Origin: Paludisphaera rhizosphaerae
GTDB taxonomy: Bacteria; Planctomycetota; Planctomycetia; Isosphaerales; Isosphaeraceae
Length of the DNA: 64,000 nucleotides
Assembly: GCF_011065895.1 (NCBI RefSeq)
Contig: NZ_JAALCR010000025.1
Coordinates: 30,157 to 94,156, forward strand
Reading direction: 5' to 3'
Below are positions 54,167 to 61,403 of the stretch, piece by piece. A model generated the notes under the pieces. That model made no database searches and was not told the DNA's origin. It was given only the letters and a program-made list of their open reading frames with translations. Within the stretch, counting starts at the first letter, position 1. The number at the start of each line of letters is the position of its first letter. Made by a program: the position numbers and the translations under genes.

Positions 54167-55486
54167 TCAGGTGAGCTTGTCGAGGCGTTTGGGGGGCGGG
54201 GGGTCGCCGAGGCCGAAGAGGTGGCGGACGGCGGTGAGGATGGGGTGCGAGGGGGCGTCGGGGGGGATCGGTTCGGATGCGGCGGAGCGGACGGCGGCGC
54301 GGGGGTGGTGGAGGAACTGGTTCTGGAGGCGGGCGGCCATGTGGGCGATGGCCTCGCGGTCGGCGTCGCCGAGGTCGGGGAGGGACCGGAAGAGGTGCTC
54401 CAGCTCGCGGAGGCGGATCTCGTCGGCCCGGTCGCCGAGCTGACGCAGCAGGGCTCCGGCGTCCTGCTGGCGGCGGAGTGCGGTGTAGCAGGCGGCGGTT
54501 TCGCGTTCGATGATCAGCAGGGCCGGCTCAATCCCCTTCCGGCGGCGGGTCAGGTTCTGCTCGGCCTGGGCCCGCAGGTCGTCCACGTGGTAGAGCGTCA
54601 CCTGGTCCAGGTCGCCGATCCGGGGGTCGAAGTCGCGCGGGATGGCGATGTCCAGGATCAGGGCCAGGCGGTTGCGGCGGGCCCGCTGGACGCGGACGTA
54701 CTGGTCGAGGCCGACGATCGGCTCGGCGGCGGCCGTGGTGCTGATGACGAGGTCGGCGTCGATGAGGGCCTGGCCGAGCTGCTCGAACGGGACGGCCTGC
54801 CCTTGCCAGCGGGCGGCGGCGGCCTCGGCCCGCTCGGGGTTGCGGTTGACGATCAGGATCCGGCCGGGCGAGAGGCCCTTGAGGTGTTGGAGGGTCAGGT
54901 CCCCCATCTTCCCCGCGCCGATGACCAGCACGGTCTTGTCCGTGAAGGTGTCGAAGACCTCGCGGGCCAGGTCGACGGCCACGCTGGCGACCGACAGCTT
55001 CCCCTGGTCCATGCCGGTCTTCTCGCGGACGAGCTTGCCGACCCGGAGGGCGTTCTGGAAGACCGAGTGGAAGACCGGCCCGGCCGCCTTGCGGTCGACG
55101 GCCGTGCGATAGGCCTCGCGGACCTGGCCGAGGATCTGGCCCTCGCCCAGCACCAGGCTCTCCAGGCTGGACGCCACCCGGAACAGGTGCCCGACAACCG
55201 CCTCGTCGTGGTAGCCGACGAGGTGCCCGGCGAACGACTCCGGCCGCAGCCCGTGGAAGTCGCCGAGGAACTCGCCGACTTCCTCCACGTCCGGCGCGCG
55301 GTCGGCCGGGCCGGCGGCGTAGACCTCCACCCGGTTGCACGTCGACAGCACGACGAACTCGTTGCCGGGGAACGACTTCTGGAGGGCCTCCAGCCCTTCG
55401 AAAAGCCGGTCGTCGCCGAAGGCGAGGGCCTCGCGGACGGTGGCGGGGGCGGAGCGGTGGTCGACGCCCAGGGCGAGGAGCTTCAT
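54167..55486 (-). CDS. hemA: Glutamyl-tRNA reductase
   Basis: Product of 439 residues catalysing NADPH reduction of glutamyl-tRNA to glutamate-1-semialdehyde, the first committed step of C5 haem synthesis. The catalytic cysteine is Cys50 in VVLSTCNRVEVYA, the position used in Escherichia coli. SSLESLVLGEGQILGQVREA and the NADPH site VLVIGAGKMGDLTLQHL are intact, and the C-terminal dimerisation helices are present. It follows the cytochrome c assembly gene by 2 bp, so the two form an operon linking haem supply with cytochrome maturation. Confidence 0.97.
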   Translation of the reverse strand: MKLLALGVDHRSAPATVREALAFGDDRLFEGLEALQKSFPGNEFVVLSTCNRVEVYAAGPADRAPDVEEVGEFLGDFHGLRPESFAGHLVGYHDEAVVGHLFRVASSLESLVLGEGQILGQVREAYRTAVDRKAAGPVFHSVFQNALRVGKLVREKTGMDQGKLSVASVAVDLAREVFDTFTDKTVLVIGAGKMGDLTLQHLKGLSPGRILIVNRNPERAEAAAARWQGQAVPFEQLGQALIDADLVISTTAAAEPIVGLDQYVRVQRARRNRLALILDIAIPRDFDPRIGDLDQVTLYHVDDLRAQAEQNLTRRRKGIEPALLIIERETAACYTALRRQQDAGALLRQLGDRADEIRLRELEHLFRSLPDLGDADREAIAHMAARLQNQFLHHPRAAVRSAASEPIPPDAPSHPILTAVRHLFGLGDPPPPKRLDKLT

Positions 55487-55488
55487 GG

Positions 55489-56370
55489 TTACGGAGCCCC
55501 CCCCGCCGAGGCCGTCCTGGCCGCGCCGTGGGCGGTCGGCAGCCGCAGAGCTTCCACTCCCACCCAGGTGAAGACCAGGAAGGCGAACGCCGCGATCGTC
55601 AGCATCATCACCGTCCGGCCCCGCATCGAGGGTCGGAACCGGGCGTGCAAGAGGACCGCGAACACCAGCCACATCCCCAACGCACTCAGGACTTTCGGAT
55701 CGTACCACGGCACCCCCAGCGACGCTCCCCCGCCCTTCGCCTTGCGAAGCTCCGATACGCTCAGGAGGACTCCAATCACCAGCCCGGCCGTCAGCAGCGG
55801 GAAGGCCGCCACGACCGCCCCCCGATTGACCCGCTCGGATTGTTCGAGGCTCGGCAGCGAGAACCCGAACCGTCGCACCGGTTTCGACTTCAGCCGACGC
55901 ATCTGGGCAAGGTACATCAGCCCGGCCGCGAACGCCAGCGACGCGCAGACGGCCCCCGCCAGCAGGAACATCCCGTGGATCGTCCCCCAGAAGGCGGTCG
56001 CTCCGTCCCACTCGCGACCCACCGTCCTCGGCACGAACCAGGCGGCCCCCGCGATCAACCCGAGCGCCAGCGGCAGCGTGAAGAACCCCACCGCCACCTG
56101 CCTCGGCCAGTGCAGCATCAGGTAGAGCCCGATCAGCGCCACGACCCAGGAGAGCACCATGACCGACTCGAACGCCGAGGTCACCGGCAGCAGCTCGTTG
56201 CGAGCCATCGCCAGGTTGGCCAGATACAAGGTCTGCACCACCCAGCCCAGGAACGTCAGCCCCACCCCCGCATACCACCGCAGCGGACTGCGCACGAAGA
56301 CCCTCGCCAGCTCGACCGCCAGCGCGAGCACGTACGTCCCGGCGAAACACAGGATCTGGAGCCGGTCCAT
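55489..56370 (-). CDS. ccsA: CcsA/HemX-family cytochrome c assembly protein
   Basis: Product of 293 residues with about eight membrane helices (for example RWYAGVGLTFLGWVVQTLYL and WVVALIGLYLMLHWPR). WGTIHGMFLLAGAVCASLAF includes the conserved histidine of the haem-handling CcsA/HemX family. The WxWD-type motif of canonical CcsA is not clearly visible; the second half (GVPWYDPKVLSALGMWLVF) occupies its place, so a HemX-type role is also possible. The ATG at 56370 directly follows AGGGG, which is unusually close. It is the first gene of the ccsA-hemA pair. Confidence 0.85.
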   Translation of the reverse strand: MDRLQILCFAGTYVLALAVELARVFVRSPLRWYAGVGLTFLGWVVQTLYLANLAMARNELLPVTSAFESVMVLSWVVALIGLYLMLHWPRQVAVGFFTLPLALGLIAGAAWFVPRTVGREWDGATAFWGTIHGMFLLAGAVCASLAFAAGLMYLAQMRRLKSKPVRRFGFSLPSLEQSERVNRGAVVAAFPLLTAGLVIGVLLSVSELRKAKGGGASLGVPWYDPKVLSALGMWLVFAVLLHARFRPSMRGRTVMMLTIAAFAFLVFTWVGVEALRLPTAHGAARTASAGGAP

Positions 56371-56457
56371 CCCCTTCGATGCCCTCGACGTCCCCCAATC
56401 AGGCGAGTGGATCCATTGTAGCCCCCCGGGCTGCCGAATCCCAGGGGGCCCGGCCGA

Positions 56458-57045
56458 TCACGAACCGGCCGATCCATCCTCCGCCTCCAGCCGGGCCGCT
56501 TCTCGCGAGAGTTTGCAGAAGTGCTCGCGGAGGTCGGCAGGCCAGGCGGCGATCAGGGCGTCGAAGCGGTCGGGGTCGGGGGCGAACAGGGCTCGCGAAG
56601 CTTCCTCGAAGTCCGGCAGGTTGCCAGCGACCGACCACATGACCTTGCTGGCGGCCTCGCGAATCAGCCGGGCCTTCTCTCGCCCGGGCTCCCGCTTGCG
56701 AGCCTCGTCCACCAATCTCCGCAAGGCCGCCGACGCCCCTCCCCGCTGACGCTCCAGCCAGTCCCAGTGCCGAGGAAGCAACGTGACCTCCCGCGCCACC
56801 ACCCCCAGCTTCGGCCGTCCCGGTCCCGGCTTCGGCGTCCCGGCCTCCGCCCGGTCCAGGACGTCCTGCTCCGTCCCCCGGAAGTCGAAATCCACCTGCT
56901 TGCCCGTCGCATCCTCGAAAATCAGAACAGGTTCCGGCTTCTCGCCCTCCAGGTACGTCTTCACCCCCCGCAGCATCGTCGCCAGGTCGCCCGAGGCGAT
57001 CCGCCCCACTCCGGCGAAGGCGGTATAGGTCTGGGGCTCGTCCAT
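56458..57045 (-). CDS. DUF2239-family protein
   Basis: Product of 195 residues with GGAGA upstream of the ATG. It contains FEDATGKQVDFDFRGTEQDV and PGRPKLGVVAREVTLLPRHW, where the Arg/Pro-rich GPGRPKLG segment looks like a DNA-contacting hook, and DWLERQRGGASAALRRLVDE. These are the DUF2239 signatures. The function of this family is not known to me; similarity to small DNA-binding proteins is possible. It is divergent from the methyltransferase gene, with a 112-bp AT-richer promoter region between. Confidence 0.83.
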   Translation of the reverse strand: MDEPQTYTAFAGVGRIASGDLATMLRGVKTYLEGEKPEPVLIFEDATGKQVDFDFRGTEQDVLDRAEAGTPKPGPGRPKLGVVAREVTLLPRHWDWLERQRGGASAALRRLVDEARKREPGREKARLIREAASKVMWSVAGNLPDFEEASRALFAPDPDRFDALIAAWPADLREHFCKLSREAARLEAEDGSAGS

Positions 57046-57073
57046 TTGGTTCTCTCCTGGGGTTGAATAAAAC

Positions 57074-57135
57074 CCGGGTTCAATTTGGCTGAGGGAATAA
57101 TATCCGGGTGTTTTGTGGAGTCAATATGTCCGGGT
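57074..57135. promoter_or_regulatory. Three CCGGGT repeats in the divergent promoter region
   Basis: AATAAAACCCGGGTTC, AATAATATCCGGGTGT and CAATATGTCCGGGTGA begin a common AT-rich stretch with CCGGGT at 57074, 57104 and 57130 (spacings 30 and 26). They lie between the DUF2239 start and the methyltransferase start (57158), so they are candidate binding sites shared by both promoters. Confidence 0.45.
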
Positions 57136-57157
57136 GAAATTCGGGGGAGGTGGACGT

Positions 57158-58615
57158 GTGGTAGTCTTCAAGTCGTCTGCGATTGGGACCGCAACGGCCT
57201 TCCCCCCTCGCGGGGGAAGGTGGCCGCGAAGCGGCCGGATGAGGGGGGATCGGCATCGCATGAGAAGTCATCGATCGAATCCAGATCCGCCGCCGGTCGC
57301 CCCCTCATCCGGCCCTGCGGGCCACCTTCCCCCGCGAGGGGGGAAGGCCGTTGCGGACTCGGAGGACCTCGGCAAGACGTTCTGCGAGTTCTTCGCGGGG
57401 ATCGGCCTGGTGCGGGAGGCGCTGGGGGCTTCGGGGTGGTCGTGCGCTTATGCGAACGACGTGGACCCGAAGAAGCGGAGGATGTACGTCGGCCGGTTCG
57501 GGGACGACGGGCATTTCCACCTGGGGGACGTCTGGGACACGGCCGAGGCGGTCGCTCGGATCCACGGCCGCCCTGCGCTGGCGACGGCCTCGTTCCCCTG
57601 CGTGGACCTCTCGCTGGCGGGGCGCGGGAGGGGCTTCGAGGGGACGCATTCGTCGACGTTCTTCGGCTTCGTGAAGGTGCTGGAGGGGCTGGGGGAGCGT
57701 CGGCCGCCGATGGTCCTGCTGGAGAACGTGGCGGGGTTCTTGACCTCGGCCGGGGGCAAGGACTTCGAGGCCGCCGCGAGGGCCCTCGCCGGCCTGGGCT
57801 ATCGGCTGGACGCCTTCACGCTGGACGCGGCGATGTTCCTCCCCCAGAGCCGGCCGAGGGTGTTCGTGGTGGGCGTGGACGAAAGCGTGGAGCCGGTCGG
57901 AGCGGTGGCTCAATCCCCCTCGGGCTGGTTCGGCGACGCCTGGTCGGAGCGGGTCACATCGGCCGATCGTCGGATTCGGCCCCCTCGCCTGACGGATCTG
58001 ATGCGGTCGATCGAGCTGCCCACGGGCTGGATCGCCTTCGACGTCCCCGCGCCGGGGGAACGCCCCACGCATGTCTCGACGCTCATCGATCGCGACGACG
58101 GCCAGGACTGGTGGGACGAGGCGGCGGTCTCGAAGCATCGGGACATGATGCACGACCGCCACCGCGAGCGGATCGAGGCGGCCCAGGCGTCCGGCGAGAC
58201 CTTCGTGGGGACGATCTTCCGCCGCAAGCGCGATGGCCGGACCCGCGCCGAGGTCCGCTTCGACGGCGTCGCCGGCTGCCTGCGGACCCCTCGGGGCGGC
58301 AGCGCTCGGCAGATCGTGGTCGTGGTGGAGGACGGTCGACTCCGGATGCGCTGGATGTCCCCCCGCGAATACGCCCGCCTCCAGGGGGCGCCGGACTTCC
58401 CCCTGGCGCCGAACGCCGTGCAGAGCCTGTTCGGATTCGGCGACGCGGTCTGCGTGCCGGCCGTACAATGGATCGACCGCCACGTCCTGTCGCCGACGTT
58501 CGCGGCGATGGAGCCGTCGTCAGCCCGGTGGAGGACGCCCGTTGGCCGACAACCTTACGCCCGACCAGCGCCGGCGGACCATGCAGGCGGTGAAGGGGAA
58601 GAACACGTCGCTTGA
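57158..58615 (+). CDS. DNA (cytosine-5) methyltransferase
   Basis: Product of 485 residues. The best start is GTG 57158: GGGGGAGG ends 7 bases before it and it is in frame with the rest. C5-methyltransferase motifs appear in order: FAGIGLVREALGASGW (I, AdoMet), SFPCVDLSLAGRG (IV, catalytic Cys near residue 148), LENVAGF (VI), FLPQSRPRVFVVG (VIII) and MSPREYARLQG with FGDAVCVPAV (IX-X). Residues 10-65 are encoded by a REP-like repeat pair that has kept the frame. The Vsr gene overlaps its 3' end by 74 bp, so it resembles a dcm-vsr unit. The recognition site is unknown, and no restriction enzyme is visible. Confidence 0.9.
   Translation: MVVFKSSAIGTATAFPPRGGRWPRSGRMRGDRHRMRSHRSNPDPPPVAPSSGPAGHLPPRGGKAVADSEDLGKTFCEFFAGIGLVREALGASGWSCAYANDVDPKKRRMYVGRFGDDGHFHLGDVWDTAEAVARIHGRPALATASFPCVDLSLAGRGRGFEGTHSSTFFGFVKVLEGLGERRPPMVLLENVAGFLTSAGGKDFEAAARALAGLGYRLDAFTLDAAMFLPQSRPRVFVVGVDESVEPVGAVAQSPSGWFGDAWSERVTSADRRIRPPRLTDLMRSIELPTGWIAFDVPAPGERPTHVSTLIDRDDGQDWWDEAAVSKHRDMMHDRHRERIEAAQASGETFVGTIFRRKRDGRTRAEVRFDGVAGCLRTPRGGSARQIVVVVEDGRLRMRWMSPREYARLQGAPDFPLAPNAVQSLFGFGDAVCVPAVQWIDRHVLSPTFAAMEPSSARWRTPVGRQPYARPAPADHAGGEGEEHVA
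57195..57355. repeat. REP-like inverted pair inside the methyltransferase reading frame
   Basis: Copies at 57195-57247 (CTTCCCCCCTCGCGGGGGAA then GGCCGCGAAGCGGCC) and 57299-57355 (CCCTCATCCGGCCCTGCGGG then CTTCCCCCGCGAGGGG) face each other. They are the same family as at 9791, 18131 and 19900 but lie within an open coding frame. Confidence 0.85.
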
Positions 58616-59045
58616 GCGCAAGGTCTCCTCGGCCTTCCACCGCCGGGGCTGGCGCTATCGACGCAATTACAAGTCATTACCCGGCAAGCCCGATTTCGTG
58701 TTCACGAAAGCCAGGGTCGCCGTGTTCGTCGACGGCGACTTCTGGCACGGCTGGCGCTACCCGCAGTGGAAGCACAAGCTGTCTTCCGACTACTGGCGGG
58801 CCAAGATCGAGCGCAACCGCGCCCGCGACCGCCGCAACTTCGCCGCCCTCCGCCGCCAGGGCTGGCTCGTCCTCCGCCTCTGGGGCCACGAGGTCGACAA
58901 GGACCTCGAAGCCTGCGTCAACCGCGTCGCGGCCTTGCTGGAACGGGCGCGGGGAGCGGCGATCGTTCACCCCCGTTTGGGGACCAGCGAGGAAGCCCAC
59001 TCGGCGTCGTCGGGGGAGAGCGACGGGTCGGGGGAGCCTTCGTAG
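58542..59045 (+). CDS. vsr: Very-short-patch-repair (Vsr) endonuclease
   Basis: Product of 167 residues from TTG 58542; GGAGG lies 7 bases upstream and the protein then starts LADNLTPDQRRRTMQAVKGK, the usual Vsr beginning. Vsr nicks T:G mismatches left by deamination of 5-methylcytosine. GKPDFVFTKARVAVFVDGDF and WHGW contain the conserved aspartate and the WH core, and DYWRAKIERNRARD is also typical. The cysteine/histidine zinc ligands present in Escherichia coli Vsr after FWH are missing (WRYPQWK in their place), placing it in a divergent subgroup. It overlaps the methyltransferase 3' end, and its own 3' end overlaps the convergent DUF4058 gene by 79 bp. Confidence 0.88.
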   Translation: MADNLTPDQRRRTMQAVKGKNTSLERKVSSAFHRRGWRYRRNYKSLPGKPDFVFTKARVAVFVDGDFWHGWRYPQWKHKLSSDYWRAKIERNRARDRRNFAALRRQGWLVLRLWGHEVDKDLEACVNRVAALLERARGAAIVHPRLGTSEEAHSASSGESDGSGEPS

Positions 59046-59728
59046 ATGAAGTCCTCGTAGGCTGAGGCGTCGTACACTCGGTGGAGGATCGCCTGGAGGT
59101 CGAGTTTCGCCGGCGGGTCGGGCCGTCGGAGCGGGACGGGGATCTCCGGTAGCGGATCGCGCAGGCCGATCGGCCAGAACCCGGCGCGTGGGCGGCCGTC
59201 GGCGTGGCTGACCAGCACCGAATAGGAGCAAGGCGGCCGATCCGCCTCGGGCATCGGCCGACCGCCGCGCAGCAGGTCGATCTCCACCAGATGCGCCGCG
59301 CTTCCCAGGACCTTCTCGCGACGAGCCAGGTAGGTGAGCCGATCCTCGCGTTTGTTCGACGGGCTGAGCAATTCGACGACCGCCACCAACTCGCCGGAAC
59401 GGGTCTCGCGAATCTCCAGGTAGGCGATCCGTTCGACTTCCTGGGCCAGGTGCTCGACCTGCACCGGTGCGGCGACGTCGAGCACGGCGACGCCCCCCTC
59501 GTCGGTGGGGCGAGACGTCGCGACCAGGATGTCGGGTCGCAGCCGCACCGAGGTGGATTCGCCTGGCGGTTCCTGGACGTAGACGTGCCGCTCCAGCAGC
59601 GCGAAGTACTTCGGGCGGATGAGAGTGACGAGTTTCTCCTTGAGCCCGTGGAGAAACTCGACATGAAAATCCGGCCAGAGCGCGGGCTGCTCCAGGTAGG
59701 GGTTCATGCCCGGAAACGGCGAAGGCAT
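58967..59728 (-). CDS. DUF4058-family protein
   Basis: Product of 253 residues with the diagnostic start MPSPFPGMNPYLEQPALWPD. ELLSPSNKREDRLTYLARRE and HLVEIDLLRGG are the conserved core and resemble a PD-(D/E)XK-like nuclease arrangement (E..., then D...K-like spacing), which is why such genes are sometimes suggested to be Uma2-like; activity is not demonstrated. Function unknown. The 3' end overlaps that of vsr on the other strand. Confidence 0.87.
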   Translation of the reverse strand: MPSPFPGMNPYLEQPALWPDFHVEFLHGLKEKLVTLIRPKYFALLERHVYVQEPPGESTSVRLRPDILVATSRPTDEGGVAVLDVAAPVQVEHLAQEVERIAYLEIRETRSGELVAVVELLSPSNKREDRLTYLARREKVLGSAAHLVEIDLLRGGRPMPEADRPPCSYSVLVSHADGRPRAGFWPIGLRDPLPEIPVPLRRPDPPAKLDLQAILHRVYDASAYEDFIYEGSPDPSLSPDDAEWASSLVPKRG

Positions 59729-59819
59729 CGACTTGCCCTCCGGCTTGAGGGGGACGGCAACCCCATGATACCGCCGGACGACGCGACCGGCCAGCGATGG
59801 GCCGCGTGCCTCCGCCGCC

Positions 59820-61202
59820 TCACGCCAGGGCGTTGGCGACGGTCGGGCTGGCGGCGTTGATTCGCTTGTAGCCGGCGGAGGTCCAGGCCCAGAGGCCGTC
59901 CGTTCCGGCGTCGACGAAGACGACGCCCGTGGCGAGGTTGACCAGGAGGGACTGAACGGTTGAGGCCGTCGCCTGCTGGAAGCCGGTCGACGCGGTGTAG
60001 GTCGAGACGCCGCTTGCGCCGAGGTCCAGGTAGAGCATTCCGCTGACGTAGGCCATCGACCGCGGGTCGGTCGTGCTGATTCGGTTCCAGCCGGCGACGG
60101 TCGAGTAGGTCCAGAGGCCGAAGCCGCCGAAGTCGGTGTAGAGGACGCCTCCGCCGGCGGTGATCGCGCTGGGCATGGCGGCGTTGATCTTCTTCAGACC
60201 GTCAGCCACCGACCAGCTCCAGACGCCGTCGAGACCCTCGTTCAGGTAGAGAACGCCGACCGCGGCAGCCATGTTCCTGGGGTACACGTCGGCGATCTTC
60301 AGCCAGGGCTTGGCGTCGTTGTAGCGCCACAGGCCGTTGCGCGTGAAGGCCACGTACACGTCCAGGGTCTGGGGATCGACGGTGATCGACTGCGGGTCGA
60401 CGTCGCTGAGCTGCTTCCAGCCCTTGGATTCGCTGTAGCGCCAGAGGCCGTTGGCGCCGAAGTCGGCGATGACGACGTCCTCGGTGTAGGTCGAGGCGTT
60501 GAAGACGACGACCTGCTGCGCGTCCATCGTCGAGATCTGCCGGAGGCCTCGCAGCGAGTCCCACGCCCAGAGTCCGTTGGCGCCCAGGTCGACGTACGCC
60601 ATCCGGTTCGCCGAGGAGACGACCGCCTGGGGATCGACGTCGGCGATCTTCTGGAAGCCCTGGACGGCGTCGTACGACCAGGTCCCGAACTTGCCGTAGT
60701 CGAAGAAGCTGAGGGCCTGTCGGCTGGCGGCCTCGTCGTCGGCGATGTAGACGATCGACGTCGACGCCCCCGCCAGGCCCGCCGAGGAGGGGCCCAGGAT
60801 CGACCCCGACGAGGGATCGTACAACTGAACGGTGAAGCTCTTGATGGGGGCTTCCGCGATCTGGTCGTTGATGACGCTCACGGTGAAGGTCGTCGACGTC
60901 TGGCCGGCGGCGAACGAGAGCGTCCCCTGGTAGGCGACGTAGTCCAACCCCTCCAGCGCCGTATCGCCGACCGTCTTGACCTTCACGGTCGCCGGCGACG
61001 AGAGGTCGCCCGAGCGCGTGACGATGAACGTCAGCTTCCCGGCCGACTCCGCCACCGTTCGGTTCGTCGCGCCGGAGAACTCGAAGACGGAGGTGACCGC
61101 CGAGTTGAGGACGTACTGGGTGAGCAGCCGCCGCCCCTCCAGCGATTCCAGGGTCGGCGCAATGTGGCGGGACCGTCGCGAACGTCCGTGCGCAGGCGTC
61201 AT
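59820..61202 (-). CDS. Secreted Calx-beta protein with repeated GLW-type units
   Basis: Product of 460 residues. The start (HGRSRRSRHIAPTLESLEGR, then RLLT) is the Arg-rich LExR-type N-terminus shared with four other proteins here. Residues 45-150 form a Calx-beta domain (TVAESAGKLTFIVTRSGDLS, GLDYVAYQGTLSFAAGQTST), a calcium-binding sandwich. Residues 155-445 contain about eight copies of a unit of roughly 36 residues ending in GLWxY or GLWAW, with xxISxxDPQ, which may form a beta-propeller. It is a surface or extracellular protein; partner and ligand are not known. Confidence 0.83.
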   Translation of the reverse strand: MTPAHGRSRRSRHIAPTLESLEGRRLLTQYVLNSAVTSVFEFSGATNRTVAESAGKLTFIVTRSGDLSSPATVKVKTVGDTALEGLDYVAYQGTLSFAAGQTSTTFTVSVINDQIAEAPIKSFTVQLYDPSSGSILGPSSAGLAGASTSIVYIADDEAASRQALSFFDYGKFGTWSYDAVQGFQKIADVDPQAVVSSANRMAYVDLGANGLWAWDSLRGLRQISTMDAQQVVVFNASTYTEDVVIADFGANGLWRYSESKGWKQLSDVDPQSITVDPQTLDVYVAFTRNGLWRYNDAKPWLKIADVYPRNMAAAVGVLYLNEGLDGVWSWSVADGLKKINAAMPSAITAGGGVLYTDFGGFGLWTYSTVAGWNRISTTDPRSMAYVSGMLYLDLGASGVSTYTASTGFQQATASTVQSLLVNLATGVVFVDAGTDGLWAWTSAGYKRINAASPTVANALA

Positions 61203-61403
61203 GCCGAGGCTCCATCCCAGGTGCGTCGGCGGCCGTTCTCGCGTCGTCGTCCGTCGGACGCACCCCGGCCGCCGTCGCGATCATAACCATTCGGGGCGGC
61301 GTCCGCCACAGGTTGTGCGGCTCCATCGACGCAACCCTTGCGACCGTACTGGTTGGGGAGCACAATCCAGGGAGATTTCCTCGTCGAGAAAGGGGAAGGC
61401 GTG

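Noticed and set aside
57113..57157. Longer start (ATG 57125 or upstream codons) for the methyltransferase
   Set aside because: No ribosome site precedes it, and it would overlap the CCGGGT boxes; GTG 57158 follows GGGGGAGG at ideal spacing.
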